The notes beneath the pieces were generated by a model. That model was not told the DNA's origin, made no database searches, and saw nothing but the letters and a program-made list of their open reading frames with translations. Shown piece after piece: positions 47,067 to 55,719 of a stretch of 64,000 bases of DNA. The stretch is from Shewanella loihica PV-4 (GTDB lineage Bacteria; Pseudomonadota; Gammaproteobacteria; Enterobacterales; Shewanellaceae), in contig NC_009092.1 in NCBI RefSeq assembly GCF_000016065.1, positions 4,154,001 to 4,218,000 of the forward strand, read 5' to 3'. The translations under genes and the position numbers were made by a program. The stretch's first letter is position 1, and every line of letters begins with the position of its first letter.

Positions 47067-47430
47067 GTCAAACCTGCCACCCATCATGGCCAAACGTTGC
47101 CTGGAAGATGGCGTCGAATGGCAGCTGCGCATCGATGCCGACCTGCCCTATTTCGAGGGGCATTTTCCCGAGCAGGCGGTGCTTCCCGGCGTAACCCAAC
47201 TGGATTGGGCGGTACAGCTGGGCGCCAGCGAATTTGGCTATGCGCCCCAGGTGAAGAGCCTAGAGGTGCTCAAGTTTCAACAGTTGATCCTGCCCGGCAG
47301 CGAGGTGCAACTGAAGATCAGCCTCAATCGCGCCAAACATAAGCTCACCTTCGCCTACTATCAGGGCGAGCAGCGCTTCGGCTCGGGCCGCGTCTGCCTG
47401 ACGCCACACGACAACGAGGAGAGAGGCTGA
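47059..47430 (+). CDS. apeI: hotdog 3-hydroxyacyl-ACP dehydratase (first of two)
   Basis: 123 residues, single hotdog domain of FabZ/FabA type: YFEGHFPEQAVLPGVTQLDWAVQ carries the catalytic His (GHFP) and the helical turn; GSGRVCL at the end. Overlaps the ligase by 8 bp (ATGATTAA) and the next gene by one base. Would dehydrate the growing 3-hydroxyacyl intermediate to leave the conjugated double bond. Confidence 0.88.
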   Translation: MIKSNLPPIMAKRCLEDGVEWQLRIDADLPYFEGHFPEQAVLPGVTQLDWAVQLGASEFGYAPQVKSLEVLKFQQLILPGSEVQLKISLNRAKHKLTFAYYQGEQRFGSGRVCLTPHDNEERG

Positions 47431-49148
47431 TGCAGCTGGCATTAGTCATCCCCAACTACAACCATCGCCAGGCGATCAAGGCTACCCTTGCACGCCTGGA
47501 GCCCTTGGGACTCACCTGTTATCTGGTTAACGATGGCAGCGACGACGAGACCCGACACCTGCTCTGCCAGCTGGCGGCGCAGCACGACTGGGTGCGCCTG
47601 CTGCATCATCCCTTCAACCGGGGCAAAGGCGCCGCGGTGATGACGGGCCTCAGGGCTGCCTATGCCGATGGTTTTAGCCATGCGCTGCAGGTAGACGCCG
47701 ACGGTCAACACGATCTTGACGATATACCTAAGATGATCGAGACGGCTAAGGCTCAGCCCCATGCGCTGATCTCCGGCCTGCCGCAATACGATGAGTCCGT
47801 GCCCAAGGGGCGTCTCTATGGCCGCTATCTCACCCACTTCTGGGTCTGGGTCGAGACCCTGAGCCTGGATATTCGAGACTCCATGTGCGGTTTTCGCGTC
47901 TACCCTCTGGCCGCCACCGAGCAGCTGTTTCTCAACGAGGCACTGGGCGAGCGCATGGACTTCGATATCGAGGTACTGGTCAAGCTCTACTGGCAGGGCG
48001 TCGAGGTAAAACACCTGCCGACAAGGGTGATCTACCCAGAAGATGGCAGCAGCCACTTCCAGGGCTTCAAAGACAATGTGCGCATCTCCGCCATGCACAG
48101 CAAACTCTTCTTCGGCATGTTAAGACGCATGCCACAGCTACTGCGCCACAAGCGCAGCCGCCCCAAGACGGTGAAGCACTGGTCTCGCATGGGCGAGCGC
48201 GGCAGCTACTGGGGCATCAAGCTGTTGGCCACCAGTTATAAGCTGGGCGGCCACTGGCTATGCCGCGCCATCATGTATCCGGTGATCTGCTACTTCTTCG
48301 CCACCGGCCGCACAGCTCGGCACGCCAGCCAGACTTTCCTGCGTCAGGTGCAGCGACTCGAACCCAAACATCCGGATCTCCAGGGCGAGATAAACTGGCG
48401 CCACAGCCTCAAGCACTTCATCGCCTTCGGCAATGCGGCACTGGATCGTATCGACGCTTGGTGCGATCGCATCAAACTCAGCCAGGTCGACTTTCCCGAC
48501 CGCGAGGTACTCGCCAAGCCGCTGGCCCAGGGACAAGGTGCCGTGCTGCTGGTCTCCCACCTGGGTAACCTGGAGCTTTGCCGCGCCATATCGATTCACC
48601 AGCGCAAGGTGAAGGTCAACGTCATGGTGCTGACCCAGAACGCGGAGAACTTCAACCGGGTACTGAAACAGCTAAACCCTGACAGTGCCCTGAACCTGAT
48701 CCAGGTGACCGAACTGGGCCCCAGCACCTCTATGCTGTTGCAACAGAAGATAGAGCAGGGAGAACTCGTGGTGATCGCCGGCGATCGCACCTCCACCAGC
48801 AGTGAAGGCCGGGTGTTTTATGCCCCCTTCATGGGCAAGGCAGCGCCTTTCCCCCAAGGTCCGTTTATTCTGGCCAGCCTGCTGGACTGCCCCGTGTACC
48901 TGATGTTCTGCCTCAGGGAAAACGGCCGCTACCGGGTGCACGTAGAGCACTTTGCCGACACCCTCAAGGGGCCGCGTGCCGGCCGCATGGAACGACTACA
49001 AGCAGCGGTGAATCGTTACGCCGAGCGTCTGGAACACTACGCCCGCCGTGCACCGCTGCAATGGTTTAACTTTTTCGATTTTTGGCGCAAGGACGATGAA
49101 CTCCTGCGCGAGGCCAAGCCTCAAACGCCTAACAGGACAGAGAAATAG
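47430..49148 (+). CDS. apeJ: family-2 glycosyltransferase fused to a HtrB-like acyltransferase
   Basis: 572 residues. Residues 1 to about 240 are a GT-A family 2 domain (VIPNYNHRQAIKATLARLEP, LVNDGSDDET, QVDADGQHDLDDI with the DxD-like metal site, ERMDFDIEVLVKLYWQG). After a linker, about 260-560 resembles LpxL/HtrB lipid acyltransferases (LLVSHLGNLELCRA with His, AGDRTSTSSEGRVF, FPQGPFILASLLDCPVYL). A fusion of this kind could glycosylate a lipid and transfer the polyene acyl to it. GAGAGG ribosome site; ATG overlaps the stop of apeI. Confidence 0.85.
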   Translation: MQLALVIPNYNHRQAIKATLARLEPLGLTCYLVNDGSDDETRHLLCQLAAQHDWVRLLHHPFNRGKGAAVMTGLRAAYADGFSHALQVDADGQHDLDDIPKMIETAKAQPHALISGLPQYDESVPKGRLYGRYLTHFWVWVETLSLDIRDSMCGFRVYPLAATEQLFLNEALGERMDFDIEVLVKLYWQGVEVKHLPTRVIYPEDGSSHFQGFKDNVRISAMHSKLFFGMLRRMPQLLRHKRSRPKTVKHWSRMGERGSYWGIKLLATSYKLGGHWLCRAIMYPVICYFFATGRTARHASQTFLRQVQRLEPKHPDLQGEINWRHSLKHFIAFGNAALDRIDAWCDRIKLSQVDFPDREVLAKPLAQGQGAVLLVSHLGNLELCRAISIHQRKVKVNVMVLTQNAENFNRVLKQLNPDSALNLIQVTELGPSTSMLLQQKIEQGELVVIAGDRTSTSSEGRVFYAPFMGKAAPFPQGPFILASLLDCPVYLMFCLRENGRYRVHVEHFADTLKGPRAGRMERLQAAVNRYAERLEHYARRAPLQWFNFFDFWRKDDELLREAKPQTPNRTEK

Positions 49149-50711
49149 ATGACACAGACGACTCAATCCCCCGCCTCCGCCACCCTGGTCGAATTTGGCC
49201 AGCGTAATCTCAATCTCGAGGAGGTCGTTGCCATCGCCAAGGGCGCCAAGGCCCAGCTCAAGGAGAGCGCCGACTATCAGGAATATATCCAGAAAGGTGC
49301 CCGCTTTATCGACAGCCTGTTAGCCGAAGAGGGCGTGGTCTATGGCGTCACCACAGGCTACGGCGACTCCTGTACCGTCACAGTCGGCCTGGATCTGGTG
49401 CACGAACTGCCACTGCATCTGTCGCGTTTCCACGGCTGTGGCATGGGTAACATTCTCTCCGTCATGCAGGCCAGGGCCGTGATGGCGTGCCGCCTAAGCT
49501 CGCTGGCCGTGGGTAAATCTGGCGTCAGCTACGAACTGCTGAAACGCATCGAGACTCTGCTGAACCTGGGTATCACCCCAGTGATCCCGGAAGAGGGTTC
49601 TGTGGGCGCCAGCGGCGATCTCACCCCTCTCTCCTACCTAGCCGCCGTGCTAGTGGGTGAGCGCGAGGTGATCTACCAAGGCGAGCGCCGCGCTACCGCA
49701 GATGTGTACCGTGAACTAGACATTACCCCGTTGACTCTGCGTCCCAAGGAGGGTCTGGCCCTGATGAACGGCACCGCCGTCATGACGGCGCTGGCCTGTC
49801 TTGCCTACGACAGGGCTCAATACCTGAACCGTCTGGCCAGCCGTATCACTGCCATGGCCTCGCTGACGCTCAAGGGTAACTCCAACCATTTCGACGATAT
49901 CCTGTTTGCGGCCAAGCCCCATCCGGGCCAAAACCAGATCGCAGCCTGGATACGCGAAGATCTCAACCACCACGAGCATCCACGCAACTCGGATCGCCTA
50001 CAAGACAGATACTCGATCCGCTGCGCGCCGCACATCATAGGCGTGCTGCAAGATGCCCTGCCCTTCATGCGTCAGTTTATCGAGACCGAACTCAATAGCG
50101 CCAACGACAACCCTATCGTCGACGGCGAGGGCGAGCACGTGCTCCACGGCGGCCACTTCTATGGCGGTCATATCGGTTTCGTGATGGACTCGATGAAGAA
50201 CGCCATCGCCAATATCGCCGACCTTATCGACCGACAGATGGCCCTAGTGATGGACCCTAAATTTAACAATGGCCTGCCCGCCAACCTCTCTGGCGCCCAA
50301 GGCAGCCGCAAGGCGATCAATCACGGCTTCAAGGCGGTGCAGATAGGCGTATCGGCCTGGACCGCCGAAGCGCTGAAGAACACTATGCCTGCCAGCGTCT
50401 TCTCACGCTCCACCGAGTGTCACAACCAAGACAAGGTGAGCATGGGCACTATCGCCGCCCGCGACTGTATGCGCGTGTTGCAACTCACCGAACAGGTGGC
50501 CGCGGCTGCGCTGCTGGCCATGACCCAGGGCATTCACTTGCGTATCGCCCAGGGCGAGCTCTGCCATGCCTCGCTCACCACCTCTGTCGCCAAGACCCTA
50601 GATCAGGTCAGCGCCGACTTTGAACTGCTCACCGAAGACAGCCCCCTGGAGACCGTACTCAGACAGACGGTAGACAAGATCCAGCAGGGACTGTGGGAAG
50701 TGTGTCACTAG
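49149..50711 (+). CDS. MIO-type aromatic amino-acid ammonia-lyase (HAL/TAL family)
   Basis: 520 residues. The MIO cofactor triad Ala154-Ser155-Gly156 is in EEGSVGASGDLTPL; catalytic Tyr65 is in VYGVTTGYGD; the substrate-selectivity pair is Phe94-His95 (LSRFHGCGMG). The family deaminates His, Tyr or Phe; a histidine at the second selectivity position fits Tyr or His rather than Phe. Within an APE operon a tyrosine lyase, giving 4-coumarate as starter, is the likeliest reading, but hutH-type activity cannot be excluded by sequence alone. Overlapping stop/start spacing with apeJ; it interrupts the canonical apeJ-apeK order. Confidence 0.88.
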   Translation: MTQTTQSPASATLVEFGQRNLNLEEVVAIAKGAKAQLKESADYQEYIQKGARFIDSLLAEEGVVYGVTTGYGDSCTVTVGLDLVHELPLHLSRFHGCGMGNILSVMQARAVMACRLSSLAVGKSGVSYELLKRIETLLNLGITPVIPEEGSVGASGDLTPLSYLAAVLVGEREVIYQGERRATADVYRELDITPLTLRPKEGLALMNGTAVMTALACLAYDRAQYLNRLASRITAMASLTLKGNSNHFDDILFAAKPHPGQNQIAAWIREDLNHHEHPRNSDRLQDRYSIRCAPHIIGVLQDALPFMRQFIETELNSANDNPIVDGEGEHVLHGGHFYGGHIGFVMDSMKNAIANIADLIDRQMALVMDPKFNNGLPANLSGAQGSRKAINHGFKAVQIGVSAWTAEALKNTMPASVFSRSTECHNQDKVSMGTIAARDCMRVLQLTEQVAAAALLAMTQGIHLRIAQGELCHASLTTSVAKTLDQVSADFELLTEDSPLETVLRQTVDKIQQGLWEVCH

Positions 50712-50721
50712 GAGGCGCGAG

Positions 50722-51156
50722 ATGAAGGCACTGCTCACCACAGAGATGGAGATGGTCATCCCCTTCCACGACGTCGACTCCATGGGGATCACCTGGCACG
50801 GTAACTATCTCAGATATTTCGAGATCGCCCGCTGTCAGCTACTGGACGAAATAGACTATGGCTACCGCAAGATGCAGGCCTCAGGCTATGCCTGGCCCAT
50901 TATCGATCTACAGATTAAGTATGTGCAGGCCAGCACCTTCGAGCAGAGGGTCAAAGTAATCGCCAGCCTAGTAGAGTGGGAGAACCGTCTCAAGATCACC
51001 TATCAGGTACGCGACGCCGAGACCAATCAGCGGCTGACCAAGGGTTACACCGTACAGGCGGCGGTCGAGATGGAGAGCAAGGAGCTCTGCCTGGTCACCC
51101 CTGACTGCTTCAGAGACAAGATAGCCCACCTCCTTCCCAGCGAGGCGCAGGCATGA
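50722..51156 (+). CDS. apeK: hotdog acyl-CoA/ACP thioesterase (YbgC / 4-HBT type)
   Basis: 144 residues. The 4-hydroxybenzoyl-CoA thioesterase signature HDVDSMGITWHGNYLRYFEIAR (catalytic Asp in DVD, then WHGNY helix turn) is intact, followed by YGYRKMQASGY. GGAGG site before the ATG. It may hydrolyse stalled intermediates or release polyene acyl; ends overlapping lolA-like gene. Confidence 0.87.
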   Translation: MKALLTTEMEMVIPFHDVDSMGITWHGNYLRYFEIARCQLLDEIDYGYRKMQASGYAWPIIDLQIKYVQASTFEQRVKVIASLVEWENRLKITYQVRDAETNQRLTKGYTVQAAVEMESKELCLVTPDCFRDKIAHLLPSEAQA

Positions 51157-51926
51157 TGACCCCCTGGTTTCACCGCATCACTTGGCTTCACCGCATCACT
51201 TGCCTTCACCGCACCGCTAAGGCCGGCCTGTTTTGCCTGCTGTTTTGTCCTATGTTCTGCCTGAGTCTCGTTAGTTTCGTAACTCTCGCAGAACAATCAA
51301 CCGACTATGAGGCACTTTTTAAAGCGCCAGCAGACAATGCAGCCCTATCCAAGCTGGTGACCCGTCTGGGCGGCGGTGAGTCGGCAAGGGGCGCGTTTAC
51401 CCAGTCCCGCTACCTCAAGGTGCTGAAGAAGCCGCTGGTGAGCCGCGGCGAGTTCCTGTTTCAGGACAAGCTGGGGATCGCCTGGCTACAGACAGCGCCC
51501 TTTCCCTCTGGCCTGGTGCTGACGCAAAACACCCTAGTGCAGATAGATGCCGACGGCAACCGCCAGATAAGCCACGCCGATGATAATCCACAGGCCGGCG
51601 CCATGGCGCAGATGATGCCCAAGCTGATGAGCGCGCTACTAGGCGGCGATCTCGCCCCCCTGGAGGCGCAATTTACCCTGCATCTGCAGCAGCAAGCAGA
51701 GTGCTGGCAGTTGGGCCTGGAGCCGATAGACCCCCTCATCAAGCAGGCAATGCCACGCATAGTGCTACAGGGAAGCGAGCAACTCGAGTCTCTCAGCCTG
51801 CTGGATAACCGCGGCGATCTCAGCGTGATCGAATTTAACGCCCTGGCGCAGCGTCCGTTGACGGCGGATGAGCAGGCCTATTTCAAACTCGACGCCGACC
51901 CTCGCCCCGCGACAGAGGCGAGATGA
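51153..51926 (+). CDS. apeL: LolA-like periplasmic lipid/lipoprotein carrier of the APE operon
   Basis: 257 residues. Long N-terminus with a six-residue repeat (FHRITW-LHRITC-LHRT) before a signal-like hydrophobic stretch (LFCLLFCPMFCLSLVSFVTLAEQ), then the LolA-type half-barrel (RGAFTQSRYLKVLKKPLVSRGEFLF, LGIAWLQTAPFPSGLVL). Members carry hydrophobic cargo across the periplasm. The repeat lengthens the N-terminus abnormally; an internal start is possible but the ATG ATG at 51153 overlaps apeK and fits the operon. Confidence 0.78.
   Translation: MMTPWFHRITWLHRITCLHRTAKAGLFCLLFCPMFCLSLVSFVTLAEQSTDYEALFKAPADNAALSKLVTRLGGGESARGAFTQSRYLKVLKKPLVSRGEFLFQDKLGIAWLQTAPFPSGLVLTQNTLVQIDADGNRQISHADDNPQAGAMAQMMPKLMSALLGGDLAPLEAQFTLHLQQQAECWQLGLEPIDPLIKQAMPRIVLQGSEQLESLSLLDNRGDLSVIEFNALAQRPLTADEQAYFKLDADPRPATEAR
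51169..51214 (+). repeat. 18-bp tandem repeat inside the LolA-like gene
   Basis: TTCACCGCATCACTTGGC-like units start at 51169, 51187 and 51205 (2.6 copies, near-identical) and encode HRIT-type hexapeptides just before the signal sequence. Confidence 0.85.
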
Positions 51927-54448
51927 TCCTCAGACTCAGCGACCGCCTGAGTCGCCTCTCTGCCAATACCCGCCTGGTTATCTGGCTGGTGCTGCTGGCC
52001 GCCATGGCGCTGCTTGCCGCCCAGGCGCTGAGCCGAGGCGCCGGGGTGCAGAGTGACATCTTGGCCATGCTCCCCAAGATCCAGGAAGATCCCCTCACCC
52101 AGAGGGCGATAGACAGGGTCGAGCAGCAGCTGGCTAATCGCATCTACCTAGGGGTCGTCAGCCCGGACCAGGCCACCGCCATCAAAGGCGCCAAGCAACT
52201 GCTCAGTGCACTTCAGGGGGCGCCTGAGGCTTTTACCCAGGTGCAGAGCGCCGATATGCAGGGCGCCCAGGCACTCAATCGCTTCTATTTTCCCTATCGC
52301 TTTCACCTGCTCACTACGCAGCAGAAAGCTCTGCTCGCAACTGGACAATTAGCCAAGTTAGAGGCTAATACGCTCGCTCAGCTCTACAATGCCTTCGGCT
52401 ACGCCAATAGCCAACTATTGAGCCAAGACCCGCTTCTGCTCTACCCCGAGCTACTGAAACAACTCTCGCCCCAACGCCGACTCAAGGTGGTCGACGGCAT
52501 TCTGGTAGGCCAGGAATTAGCCCAGGAAGCCAGATCAAACAAAGACACGCAAGGAAACAGCGTCGCTATCGTCATGGCCCAGGGAGTCGGCAGCGCCTTC
52601 AACCCTAAGGCGCAGGAGCTGCAGTTAGCCAGGCTCGAAGAGGCTATAAGCCAGATGCAGCAGAGCCTTGAGCCTAAGCAAGAAGTGACAGTAATAAAAG
52701 GTGGCGCCTTGTTTCATGCCGCGGCGGCAACAACACAGGCGAAGAGAGAGGTCTCCAGCCTGGGACTTGCCTCGCTGATCGGCGTGATCCTGCTGGTATG
52801 GCTGGCGTTTCGCTCCATGATGCCGCTCACCATAGCCGCCCTAACCATAGCCACCAGCCTACTGTTCGCCCTGAGTGCGACCCTGTGGATCTTCACCCAG
52901 GTTCACCTGCTCACCCTGGTATTCGGTACCAGCCTGATCGGGATCGCCATCGACTACAGCTTCCACTTCTACTGCGAACGCTTGCAAAGCCAGAAAGCCG
53001 TTTCAGGGACAGCCACTCAAACCACAGGAATAACCGCGACTGACGCCGTAGCCCGCGTATTCCCCGCCGCCAGTCTGGCACTACTCACCACTGTCATCGC
53101 CTATCTGGCCATAGGCTTAACGCCATTCCCCGGTATGCAGCAGGTGGCCGTGTTCTGCGCCGCGGGACTCCTTGGCGCCTATCTGACACTGATCTTCGCC
53201 TACCCCAAGCTGGCCAATAGCACCATGAGACCCGGCGATCGCGCGCTCGGTTTGGCGACGCGTTACCTCAATGCCATGCAGACCATAGCGCGGCCCATTA
53301 ATGGGGCCAAAGGAATAGCAATTGCCCTCGGTCTGCTACTCGTGGCTATATTTGGCCTGAATAGACTCGGGGTGAACGATGATATTCGCGCTCTGCAACA
53401 GAGTCCTCTGAGCGTCACCCAAGGCGAGCAGCGACTGCGCCAGGTAATGAGCGGCGGCACAGATAACCAATTTATCCTGGTACGGGCAGAGACCGCCGAG
53501 GCGCTGCTGACAAGGCTGGAGGCACTGTCGCCGACGCTCGGCTCACTGCAACACCAGGGCGTGCTAGGTAACTCGGTTAATCTGGCCCACTACCTGCCCA
53601 GTCAGGCAAGCCAGCAAGAGGCCTATCGCCTACAAGGGCAGATCTACCACAAGCTGCCTGAGGTGTTAGCGCATCTAGGATTAGATGGCGACTTGGCACC
53701 CTCCCTGATGGCGAGCTTCGAGGCCAGCGCCAATGAGACCATCACCCCAGATAAATTCTTCGCCTCCCGTGCCGGTGAACTGTTCGCGCCCCTATGGCTG
53801 GCGCCCGATGGGACTGATGCTCAAGCTCAAATGCAAGCACAAACTCAAGCTCAAGCTAAAACACAGCCAAGCGATAAAACCTCTGGCAGTGACGGCGCCA
53901 CATACGGCGCAATTGTCCTGCTAGGCGGCATCACAGATCTTGACGACTTAACCCAGGCAATCAGCCCATTAAGTGGCGTAACCTTGGTGGATAAGGTGCA
54001 GGATATCTCGGATGTGATGGCCAAGTATCGCAGCCTAACCCTGAGCCTGCTGGGCCTGGCGCTCGTCGTCGCTGGGCTTATCTTCTCGCTGCGCTTCGGC
54101 CTCAAGATGGCGCTGTGGATCACGGCCGTGCCCGCCCTGGCGGCGCTGCTCACCTTGGCAGGCCTGGGATTAGCCGGCTCACCACTCACCTTGTTTCATG
54201 CACTGGCGCTGATCTTGGTCTTTGGCATAGGCGTCGACTACAGTCTGTTTTTCGCCGAGAGCCATAGAGGCGAAGGCGTGATGATGGCGGTATTCATGTC
54301 CGCCTGCTCGACCCTGATGGCCTTCGGTCTGCTGGCCTTCAGCCAGACGCCGGCCATCCACTATTTCGGCCTGACATTACTCCTGGGGATAGGCCTGACC
54401 TTCGTGCTTTCCCCCTTTATTCACACATTAACAAGGATTGATAAGTGA
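51923..54448 (+). CDS. apeM: MMPL/RND-type exporter of the APE operon
   Basis: 841 residues with about 12 helices in two MMPL halves (first cluster about 265-440 with GTSLIGIAIDYSFHFYCER; second about 690-835 with VFGIGVDYSLFFAESH). Each carries the GxxxDY core. Between the helices are large periplasmic domains; the second includes a QA-rich low-complexity stretch (about residues 634-648). Likely flips or exports the polyene lipid to the outer leaflet/periplasm together with the LolA-like and lipoprotein partners. Start overlaps apeL (ATGA). Confidence 0.88.
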   Translation: MILRLSDRLSRLSANTRLVIWLVLLAAMALLAAQALSRGAGVQSDILAMLPKIQEDPLTQRAIDRVEQQLANRIYLGVVSPDQATAIKGAKQLLSALQGAPEAFTQVQSADMQGAQALNRFYFPYRFHLLTTQQKALLATGQLAKLEANTLAQLYNAFGYANSQLLSQDPLLLYPELLKQLSPQRRLKVVDGILVGQELAQEARSNKDTQGNSVAIVMAQGVGSAFNPKAQELQLARLEEAISQMQQSLEPKQEVTVIKGGALFHAAAATTQAKREVSSLGLASLIGVILLVWLAFRSMMPLTIAALTIATSLLFALSATLWIFTQVHLLTLVFGTSLIGIAIDYSFHFYCERLQSQKAVSGTATQTTGITATDAVARVFPAASLALLTTVIAYLAIGLTPFPGMQQVAVFCAAGLLGAYLTLIFAYPKLANSTMRPGDRALGLATRYLNAMQTIARPINGAKGIAIALGLLLVAIFGLNRLGVNDDIRALQQSPLSVTQGEQRLRQVMSGGTDNQFILVRAETAEALLTRLEALSPTLGSLQHQGVLGNSVNLAHYLPSQASQQEAYRLQGQIYHKLPEVLAHLGLDGDLAPSLMASFEASANETITPDKFFASRAGELFAPLWLAPDGTDAQAQMQAQTQAQAKTQPSDKTSGSDGATYGAIVLLGGITDLDDLTQAISPLSGVTLVDKVQDISDVMAKYRSLTLSLLGLALVVAGLIFSLRFGLKMALWITAVPALAALLTLAGLGLAGSPLTLFHALALILVFGIGVDYSLFFAESHRGEGVMMAVFMSACSTLMAFGLLAFSQTPAIHYFGLTLLLGIGLTFVLSPFIHTLTRIDK
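53819..53862 (+). repeat. short tandem repeat in the MMPL exporter gene
   Basis: CTCAAG/CAAG-type units in 53819-53862 encode QAQMQAQTQAQAKTQ in a periplasmic loop of the second half. Confidence 0.75.
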
Positions 54449-55719
54449 CCCCTTTCGCGCAAACAGCCGCTCAGACGGACCATTATGATGTGATAGTGAT
54501 AGGTGCGGGCCCCTCGGGCAGCGTTGCCGCCAGCCTGCTGCATCAACAGGGTAAGCGTGTCTTAGTCTTGGAGAAGCAGCATTTTCCGCGCTTCTCCATC
54601 GGCGAGAGCCTGCTGCCCTGCTGCATGCAGGTGATTGCCGAGGCGAATATGCTCGATGCAGTCAATCAGGCGGGGTATCAATTCAAGAACGGTGCGGCCT
54701 TCAACGCCAATGGCCGCTCGACCTACTTCGACTTTACCGACAAGTTCACCCCGGGGCCGGGCACCACCTTTCAGGTCGAGCGTGGCGACTTCGATAAGCT
54801 ACTCGCCGACACCGCCGCCAGCCAAGGGGTCGAGATCCGCTATGGCCAGCGCGTCGATGCGGTCGATCTTAGCCATAACCCTAGGCTCACCATCAGCGAC
54901 GAGCAGGGAGCGAGCTATGAGCTGAGCGCCGACTACCTGCTGGATGCCAGCGGTTTCGGTCGTGTGCTGCCTAGGTTGCTGGACCTGGAGCGTCCCTCCA
55001 ACCTACCCAGCCGCACGGCGATATTTACCCATATCCAAGACAATATCGACAGCGTCGATATGGGTGACTATCACTTCGATCGCAACAAGATATTGATCAG
55101 CGTCCACCCAGATAATCGTGACATCTGGTATTGGCTGATCCCCTTCAGCAACGGCCGCTGCTCGCTAGGCGTGGTGGGTGAGCCTCACCTGCTGGGCCAA
55201 GATGCCGATTTAGAGGCCACAAATCTCGAGGCCACACTGATACGCCTGGTGCGAGAAGAGCCGCGCCTCAAGCAGCTACTCAGCCGCGCTGAGATAATAC
55301 GCAAGCCCGCCAAGCTGGCTGGTTACTCGGCCAACGTCAGCACCCTGGCTAGCGATAAATTTGCCCTGCTGGGCAACGCCGGTGAGTTTCTCGATCCCGT
55401 GTTCTCCTCTGGCGTCACTATCGCGATGCAATCAGCCTCTATTGCGGCTAAATGTGTCGTGAAACAGCTCAATGGTGAATCGGTCGACTGGCAGACAGAG
55501 TATGCCCAGCCACTGATGCGCGGCGTCGATACCTTCAGAACCTATGTGCAGGCCTGGTACGATGGCCGCTTTCAGGATGTGATCTTCTATCAGGATCCCA
55601 ACCCTAAGATTAAGCAGATGATCTGCTCTATCCTGGCGGGTTACGCCTGGGACGAGAGTAACCCTTTCGTGGCGGAATCTGAGCGTCGTCTCAACATGGT
55701 GGTCGAGCTATGCCGTTAA
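54445..55719 (+). CDS. flavin-dependent halogenase-like oxidoreductase
   Basis: 424 residues, FAD-binding GAGPSG (20-25) and the family's FSIGESLLP (50-58). The W-x-W-x-I-P signature of flavin-dependent halogenases is present as WYWLIP (228-233), with a lysine in FKNGAAF (Lys81) near the place of the catalytic lysine, and GEFLDPVFSSGV at the FAD pocket. This would mean regioselective halogenation of the aryl head, but non-halogenating FAD dehydrogenases share much of the fold. GTG start overlapping the MMPL stop (GTGA). Not part of the canonical E. coli-type ape order; an addition between apeM and apeN. Confidence 0.82.
   Translation: MTPFAQTAAQTDHYDVIVIGAGPSGSVAASLLHQQGKRVLVLEKQHFPRFSIGESLLPCCMQVIAEANMLDAVNQAGYQFKNGAAFNANGRSTYFDFTDKFTPGPGTTFQVERGDFDKLLADTAASQGVEIRYGQRVDAVDLSHNPRLTISDEQGASYELSADYLLDASGFGRVLPRLLDLERPSNLPSRTAIFTHIQDNIDSVDMGDYHFDRNKILISVHPDNRDIWYWLIPFSNGRCSLGVVGEPHLLGQDADLEATNLEATLIRLVREEPRLKQLLSRAEIIRKPAKLAGYSANVSTLASDKFALLGNAGEFLDPVFSSGVTIAMQSASIAAKCVVKQLNGESVDWQTEYAQPLMRGVDTFRTYVQAWYDGRFQDVIFYQDPNPKIKQMICSILAGYAWDESNPFVAESERRLNMVVELCR

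Noticed and set aside
47442..48098. 218-codon minus-strand frame inside the GT2 domain
   Set aside because: Antisense to the DxD and acceptor motifs of the glycosyltransferase; shadow.
49149..50711. hutH of the histidine-degradation pathway
   Set aside because: No hutU, hutI or hutG is adjacent; the gene is locked by overlaps inside an aryl-polyene operon.
51153..51300. Frameshift suspected because of the repetitive N-terminus of the LolA-like gene
   Set aside because: The frame is open through the repeat, overlaps apeK as expected and runs into a normal LolA-type domain, so it is a repeat and not a frameshift.
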